DNA of 64,000 nt from Malurus cyaneus samueli (taxonomy: Eukaryota; Chordata; Aves; Passeriformes; Maluridae): the NCBI GenBank assembly GCA_009741485.1, contig CM019238.1, positions 7,855,477-7,919,476 of the forward strand. Reading direction: 5' to 3'. Positions within the stretch are counted from its first letter, which is position 1. Every line of letters starts with the position of its first letter. The notes under the pieces were generated by a model, which was not told the DNA's origin, ran no database searches, and worked only from the letters and a program-made list of their open reading frames with translations. Below, one piece after another: positions 58,201 through 64,000 of the stretch. Made by a program: the position numbers and the translations under genes.

Positions 58201-59335
58201 CTTTGCTGGTTCTTGGAAGTGCACTCACCTTTCCAGTTCCTCATGTTGTCCAGGCTGGACAGGGAGATCCTCCTGGGCACCAGAGCGACCTGAGCGCGGC
58301 AGATCCCCGCGTGCCCGTTCTGGAGGGCCCCGCCGCCCACCTCGTCCCCTCTCCTGTCCGACAAGTGGGTTGGCTTGGGCGGCCGCGGCGGGGGCGTGTT
58401 GGACAGCACATCCAGCTGTGTCACACCGTAGGGCAGCGCCTTCTGGCTCTTGTCAATCTGAAACGTTGGTGTCAGCGATGTCCCCAGCAGTGGAGAAGAG
58501 GAGGAAAAGTCACTGGATGGCCCACTAATGTCTATGGTCCTGGACACGATGCTGGGATTTGCCAGTGGGGCTCCGTCCTGGTGCACGGTGCCAGTACTGG
58601 TCGGCTGTACAAGGTATAAGGAGGGCTGGGATTGCAAGGAGTCAACAAAAACATCGTCTGATGATGTTTGCTCCAGAGATCTGTCTGAATTTGACCAGCT
58701 GTCACACCTGCAAGGAAACAGAGGTCAGGAACTTAGCTTTCCTTTTCTCCTGGCTGTGAGAACACAGCAAACAAAAAACCCAACCCCACAGTCTGGACAA
58801 ATCTGTCCCTTCCCTCCGAGCTGGACTGGAGGCTGGGGCACTTTGTGGAGCACCCTGGGCAACAGCAGGTGTCTGGAGAGAGGCTGTGTGTGAGATCCCC
58901 AGCCACCCACCCTGGAAAGGGACAGGACCAACACATGACGCTCAACCACTAATCTGTGCTATGAAAAGCACCCTGTAAATTGGATTAGGCTGGTGGTCCC
59001 CTGTTGTGCCCAGGAGCCAGCCCTGAGTGGCCGGGCTCCCTGGGGCTGTGTGCCCCAGTTTCATCCCGGGGCATGCAGAGAGTGGCTCCAGCCCGACTCA
59101 TCTGGCAGATCCCAGACTCACCTGTTGTGGCTGAGCTTGCCCGACTCACAGTTGGAGAGGAAGAGGTAGTCGGGGAGGAATACTGACTCGGACTCACTGG
59201 GGGTCTCCTCAGCAGCAGTGTCAGCAGCAGCGTGGTCCACTGAGAAGGAGGGGTCAGCGATGCGGGAGGCGTGGGTGGAGGTGGCCGGCGAGGGCTGTGG
59301 GGACGAGGTGGTGTGAGACAGGCTCTCCACAGAAC
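49129..59335 (-). CDS. GAB3: GAB3, GRB2-associated-binding protein 3 (C-terminal eight exons, 5' end outside the window)
   Basis: Docking protein that links cytokine and growth-factor receptors to PI3K, GRB2 and SHP2. Exons at 59122-59335, 58229-58707, 55673-55728, 54295-54550, 53124-53205, 51614-51716, 50245-50358 and 49129-49245 join in frame to about 473 residues. Diagnostic stretches are ESESVFLPDYLFLSNCESGK, a PPPRPPKP GRB2-SH3 site, PRRISLSSLDNMR, YVPM and YIPM (PI3K p85 SH2 sites), PPPVNRDLKP, PERDGINSAR, YIHM, LDYLALDFNSASP and the tail VDYVQVDEQKTQAL to DERQSKV. These match GAB3 better than GAB1 or GAB2. Human GAB3 is about 586 residues, so roughly 113 residues, the PH domain, are encoded beyond 64000. 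No frameshift or stop was seen. Confidence 0.96.
50245..50358 (-). CDS. GAB3: GAB3 exon LDYLALDF
   Basis: Encodes EHRQATSPYSGAFPWTRKSN, then LDYLALDFNSASPSPVQK, with donor GTACGA, phase 0 to 0. The LDYLALDF tyrosine corresponds to the first SHP2-binding tyrosine of the GAB family. Confidence 0.95.
51614..51716 (-). CDS. GAB3: GAB3 exon PERDGINSAR
   Basis: Encodes YNRMSFISPERDGINSAR to GEEEESYIHM, with donor GTAATC, phase 2 to 0. YIHM is a YxxM motif; human has YIEM here. Confidence 0.94.
53124..53205 (-). CDS. GAB3: GAB3 exon RPPPLDLRNLS
   Basis: Encodes SRPPPLDLRNLSTIREHAAV to MWTVP between TTACAG and donor GTAAGT, phase 1 to 2. Human reads SRPPPLDLRNLSIIREHASL. Confidence 0.94.
54295..54550 (-). 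CDS. GAB3: GAB3 exon with PI3K-binding motifs
   Basis: Starts PCRFSPLYSTAADSAEDSY. The tyrosines of YVPM (54494-54496) and YIPM (54431-54433) are YxxM sites for p85 SH2 domains. It ends with PPPVNRDLKPRRK, the atypical GRB2-family SH3 ligand. Donor GTAAGC, phase 0 to 1. Confidence 0.96.
55673..55728 (-). CDS. GAB3: GAB3 short exon
   Basis: 56 bp encoding ADMEGSSLRSRDKRLSLNL between TTGCAG and donor GTAAGT, phase 1 to 0. Human has ADVEGQSLRHRDKRLSLNL. Confidence 0.94.
58229..58707 (-). CDS. GAB3: GAB3 large central exon
   Basis: Begins CDSWSNSDRSLEQTSSDDVF, as in human GAB3. It contains SNTPPPRPPKPTHLSDRR, the canonical GRB2 SH3 ligand, and ends PRRISLSSLDNMRNWK, a basophilic-kinase or 14-3-3-like site. 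Donor GTGAGT, phase 2 to 1. Confidence 0.96.
59122..59335 (-). CDS. GAB3: GAB3 exon following the PH-domain exons
   Basis: Acceptor TTGCAG, then GSVESLSHTTSSPQP, a Ser/Thr-rich linker and SVFLPDYLFLSNCESGKLSH, with donor GTGAGT, phase 1 to 2. Human GAB3 has SMESLSYTPSS and FLPDYLVLSNC at the same place. Confidence 0.95.
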
Positions 59336-62300
59336 CTGCAATGGACATGGATGGCCCGGCTGAGGGACGGCTCTGGCTCGCCCTGGCCCTCTGCCTGTCC
59401 TGGCTGTCACCACTTTGCTGTGCACCAGGGTTGTTTCACCCCAGAGCAGCAGGGAGTCAAGGCAAACGCTGGTTCTGGGGAGAGGGGATCCTGATTCTGC
59501 TCCCACTGCCCAGGCTGTTAAAGCCCTCCAGGCTGTGGGAGGTGCAGAGCTCCATGTTTTGAGGTCCCCCACTCCTACAGGGCCGAGGCATCCCTCCTGT
59601 GGCCAGCCATGAAGAGCAGGCTCTGCTGAAGAAAGAGCTGAGGCACAACCCCAGCCTGTTTCTCAAGTATTTTTTTAGTATCTAATGCAAATAATTAATT
59701 ATTCATCTCCAACACTTCAAATTAATGGTGACAAGGAAAGGGATTGTTTTCTTTCCATCTTCTAGCTCTCGGTGGACAAAATTGAGCTTTGCAGTAGCCA
59801 GACAAGCTCTGAACTTATCTGCAAGCTTTTTGTGCCTCTCTGGGCTGGACATCAAACCACAAGAGCTGTGGTGTGACTGTTACTGCCCAGCTGGAGGCTT
59901 CTTGGCTCTGCTGAGAAAACTGACACTTCTTTGGTGGCCACAAGGCCCAGGGGAGCCTGTGCTCAGTGACATGTTCTCTGGGCATAAGACCCCAATGTCC
60001 CCAGCACAGAATGGGATGGCAGTGGGACAGGATGCATGTCTGGGCTGCAGGCAGTGGGGCTGGCTGCCTGCTCACACCACCACAGCCACCCTGCAGTGCA
60101 GCATGTGGCCGAGGCACTCAGACCCCTCTGGCCTGAGCACTGCCCTGCAGCAGAGACAAGTCTGGTTCTGTTCCTCTCCCAACCTCTGTCCCAGCTAGAG
60201 AGATGGGCACAAGGCAAGGAGGAGTGATGGCTGAGCCACACAGAGTCAAGCTAAACACAGCTTTTGGGGCATTGCAACTCAAAAAATCAAGTGCAAGTTA
60301 GTCCTCCCACAATGGGCAGCTATGGAATTGGAAGAGTGTCTTTACAGAGCAGCTCCTCAAAAGCATCTGCTTGGCAGCAAGCTCAAGCAGCAGCACCAAG
60401 AGCATAAGTCCTCAGTTAGAGAATATTGATTCTTCTAATGAAGTTTCAGGCTGCTGCATGGCAGTTCCCTCACCAGAGCTGTGATGGGGCAGTGCTCACT
60501 GGGTCCCTGACAGCGACAGGGCTTGGCACTGGGTGCCCATCTCTTTGTTTTAGCTGTGTGGTTTTTAATTTTGAAGAAGGGTTTTGCAGCTTTGACTCAG
60601 GCAGCATCTGAGCCAAACATGAGAAACCAGCAACTGCTGATAAAACCACACCAAGAATAAACATGCCTTCAAAGTACAGCAAGATGGCAGATTTCTCTAA
60701 TGCTGATATCCAGAAGTTGATGGAAATGCTGGGAACCAGCCCCTGAATAAAACAGCTGATCTTCCCTTCCTGCACTATCCTATACCTCATCCCTTTGAAC
60801 TTGGGAGGGAGTGGCCTCTTTCCTTCCCATCTACCAGTGTTGACTCTGCTGCTTGCTCCCATTACCTTCAGAGCTCTAGGGCAGTGGTGGGCCTTGGGTC
60901 AGCAAAGCATATAAGAACATGCCTAAATCCAAGTTTAAGCAAAGGACTTGCTTTAACTTTGAGCAGGTGCTTATAGCAGCAGGATTTCAGCAGTGAGCAT
61001 GTGGAAGGAATGTCTTTCACAGGGTTTCACACTTGCAAAGCAGAGCTGAAGGCTGCAGCCTTCCCATCTGAAAAATAACTTTTGTTCATCATGCTGGCTC
61101 AGACTGTAACACTGCTTTCAAATCTTGGACACAGAGAGCTGTCTTGCAAGCTGACAATGATCAAATATACACTGGGCTAACTCCCTAGGGATCTCAAAAA
61201 AGCATGTTCACTTCACCATCTGACTACATTAAAAAAAAAACAAACCAACAAACCAACAACTAAAACTGCCACAATGCATAAGAAATAAATTAATGACATT
61301 CTGGGTTATTAACACAGAGAATGAACAGGCCTGAACTCCATCTGGTACTCACAGGGTTTAGCCATGGATTATCCCATCAGGAAAGGCTGTGAGCTGCAGA
61401 CCACATGGCAACGGTTGTGAGCAGGAGGGAGGGATGGGGACAGCACAGACCTGCCCTTTCCTAACCTTCAGGGGCTCAGGGACCTGCAGTCAGCTCCTCA
61501 CAGACTGTCCCTGTCCCTGCCAGCTCTGCTGGTAACCGAATCATGTGCATTAAAACTGTACCACGACAGCAGCTGGGCAGAATAAATTATGCATGGCTAT
61601 TTTCAACAGTGAGAAGGCAGAGAATAGGTTTGGTGCCTGCCTTCCCCTTTGCCAGAGAGACAGCAGGAGGCTTCAGCTGCCAAAATAACTGCTTTGGTGG
61701 GTACTAACCCAAAACATTTTGGCCCTGCAATCATGGGGAAAGTCACCACAGGGGTTGCAGAACATCTTCTACAATGGCTTCTCCCATCAATGAAGAGCCA
61801 TTGTTTGGAGAAACAGAGGGCTTTTCCTTCCTGCTGCAGACCCCAGCCTACTCCCCAAGAACAGTTGTGATACAACAGCAGTGCAGGGACATGGTGGAAT
61901 AGGAGTGTTCTGCTCACATCAACCACCCCCAAGGCTGCACTGACATTCCAAGGAGATAGAAATTATAACAGTAAAGTTCCTAATGAAACTGGTTGAACAA
62001 CCTTCCCACTAGTTTCTCCAATGAAAAGCTGTTATGTTGGATTGTATCAATTAGTCATGGCTTTGGCTTGCACATGGGATAAACTGTGCCCCTGATGTCC
62101 CACAGCCACCTCATTGCATCCCCTCCCCTGCCCCAGACACTTGGGCCAGGAATCCTCCCAATCCCCTGCATGGCCATGGGTCCAACAGGGCTGGGGGATG
62201 GTGGCTCTGTTGGGAGACCTCATGGAAGATGGAAGCAAGTTTTTGCATAGATGTGGCAGGAAAACTGGGAGCAAGGCCTCTTCCTCTCTCCTCCAGCTGA

Positions 62301-64000
62301 CTCCCCAAAGACACCAGCTTCTCCATCATCTGCAGCACAGCCAGCAGCAGTTTCTTGTGGCAGCAATGAGTGAGGCTGCTGGCAAGTCCTTCCTGACAGC
62401 CGCCCTCCCAGGTGCTTCCTGACATCTGCCTGGAGCTGGCATATCATCTCTGCCTCTCAGCTGTCCCCTCTCCTGCTGACTACAGAGCTGTGCTCACAGG
62501 AGCCACGGCTTTCGTAGCTTCTCTCTGCATCTGGCTGACAACACTTCTGGTGTGGGGATCTGGCTGTTCATCCAGCTTCTTTGCTACTGGAAGGGACTAA
62601 CTGGGAACAACAGGACAGCGTTTAAAGCTGAGTCAATGCATAAACCTGCAACTGCACTTTGTGCATTAAGCAGAGAAAGCAGCAGATTGTGTTTTGGCCT
62701 CAGTCACAGCAAATTTTCAGCGATGCACAGATTAAGAGTGATATGACTCATATCAGGGACTTGTACTTTTTTAGAACAGTAGCATTCAAGTTAAAAAAGC
62801 ATGTGGCATTTCATAGGGCTTTTCTAATGTTAATTTTAAGGGTAATTTGTTTAAACCTACAGGCTCTTGGAGGATTTAGGAGATCCTGAAAAGCTGAAGC
62901 AATTAGCAACTGTTTGAAATGTGATGTGCAACTTGTGGAGCTGTGCAGATTTAAATCAGGGGATCTGGATGTGCCTGGCAGCCTGACCTGGATACACCCC
63001 AGACCTGAGCTCACCGGGCAGGAGCTGCAGGATAAATAGAAGCTCTTAGGAGTTATTTGGCATTAGAGACACAATAAGTGCTTGTCTGGAGGCTTAGCTC
63101 ACAGCCATCCTTGATGAGGGCTGCAAGCCCAGGTGCCAGACTTTGTACTGAACTAAGGCAAATGCTCTGCACTGCTGAACTTCTTGGGGGATGATACCTG
63201 CCTTGGAAAGTTGAAAAGTGTCACTTTCCCAACTGCTGCTGCAAGAGCTGTCATTTCTCATCCATCAGTGCCCACACTGGCATTCTTTGCTGGGAGAGAA
63301 ACACCAATGTGTAATACTATGAGTATTGTACACATCTTACAAGCAATAGTGCACTGCATCAGCAAAAAAGAGCAGGCATTTCCCAGTATAAATGCACCTA
63401 TCCTGGGACAGCCACTGTCTTAGCTCCTCTGCAACAGGCCACATCCCCCATGCACATTCTCACAGTGCCAGCAGTAGGCTGCCTACAAATTTAAGAGACA
63501 AAAAATATTATTCTCTTCTCTGTTTTGGAAGGGTTTACTTTAACTTTGGAGTAATTGGTGAAACTATGTCTAAAATAATCCTGCACCAGAAATAACAATC
63601 CAAGAGCAACAGCTCAGTGTCAACGAGGGCAGAACAGTGGGAAGGTGGTTACTGAATATCCCTAACTACATCAAGTTCCAAAGGGCTGTAGGCTCCAAAC
63701 CCTCAAAGTTACCAGCCCTACTTTGAAATTTGTATTCATGGACAGCTTGTACTGACACATAAAAATCTGTCAGCAAGTTTTCATGGTGGTTTCTGAAGTG
63801 AATGGGAAAAAACCAGACATCACATTTGTGACAGGAGCACTGCAGTGTTCTTCCCATTCCCATTTCCATCAGAAGACACTGCTCAAGAGAAGGCTAAGCA
63901 ATGACATGAGCAATGATAGATTCAAATAAACCCTTTCCCGAGGCCTTTTGTTTCCTTTCAAATTGCTGGGTAATGATGTGGCCATGCAGCACCTGCAGAC
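59336..64000 (-). other. GAB3: Upstream GAB3 intron (partial)
   Basis: The region 5' of the first visible GAB3 exon. I looked for PH-domain exons (YYRNKHSSKP-like or VWKH-like reading) on the minus strand and found none, so this is intron to the window edge. No recognised repeat. Confidence 0.8.

Noticed and set aside
59336..64000. Search for GAB3 PH-domain exons
   Set aside because: No frame resembling the GAB PH domain was found on the minus strand; these exons must lie beyond the window.
1..64000. tRNA, rRNA, microRNA and CRISPR features
   Set aside because: No cloverleaf with recognisable A and B boxes, no ribosomal sequence, no convincing long hairpin and no spaced direct-repeat array was seen by eye; a covariance-model scan could still find small RNAs.

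Overview
The window is vertebrate nuclear DNA and very probably from a bird. Its genes are split into short exons by AT-rich introns with GT-AG borders. It carries several remnants of CR1 LINEs, the dominant avian retrotransposon, including the typical 3' end with ATTCTATGATTCTGTG-type octamers. It also has a CpG-island promoter and avian-type LTR-like debris. There are no operons, phage, CRISPR arrays or bacterial signals.

Layout. Positions 1-400 hold a 34-bp minisatellite and a possible plus-strand terminal exon with its polyadenylation signal. Positions 5261-29005, minus strand, hold a complete 22-coding-exon gene for a clathrin-assembly protein of the CALM/AP180 (ANTH) family. I assembled all exons with consistent splice sites and phases into an uninterrupted 687-residue protein that runs from MSGQS to QIQFM. 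Its promoter lies in a CpG island at about 28600-29800, next to a GC-rich minisatellite. Positions 29820-32560 hold several CR1 remnants and LTR-like fragments. Positions 32560-48640 are mostly intergenic, with one possible two-exon minus-strand gene tail near 36850-37400 that I cannot identify. Positions 49129-59335, minus strand, hold the last eight coding exons of GAB3, the GRB2-associated docking protein. The exons for its N-terminal PH domain lie beyond 64000, and 59336-64000 is intron.

The point of most interest is the identity of the clathrin-assembly gene. It is not simply PICALM. The ANTH domain differs from my recollection of human PICALM at roughly thirty positions, whereas true avian PICALM should be almost identical to human. 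Several differences match SNAP91/AP180 instead. It sits beside GAB3, just as PICALM is linked to GAB2 on human 11q14. This suggests a third vertebrate ANTH paralogue, an ohnologue of PICALM kept beside GAB3 and apparently absent from mammals. The lipid-binding and VAMP-binding residues are kept, while some adaptor motifs (DPF, internal NPF) are changed.

Functionally the two main genes are independent: one is an endocytic adaptor at the plasma membrane, the other a receptor-signalling scaffold. They are linked by shared ancestry of the chromosome block, not by a pathway.
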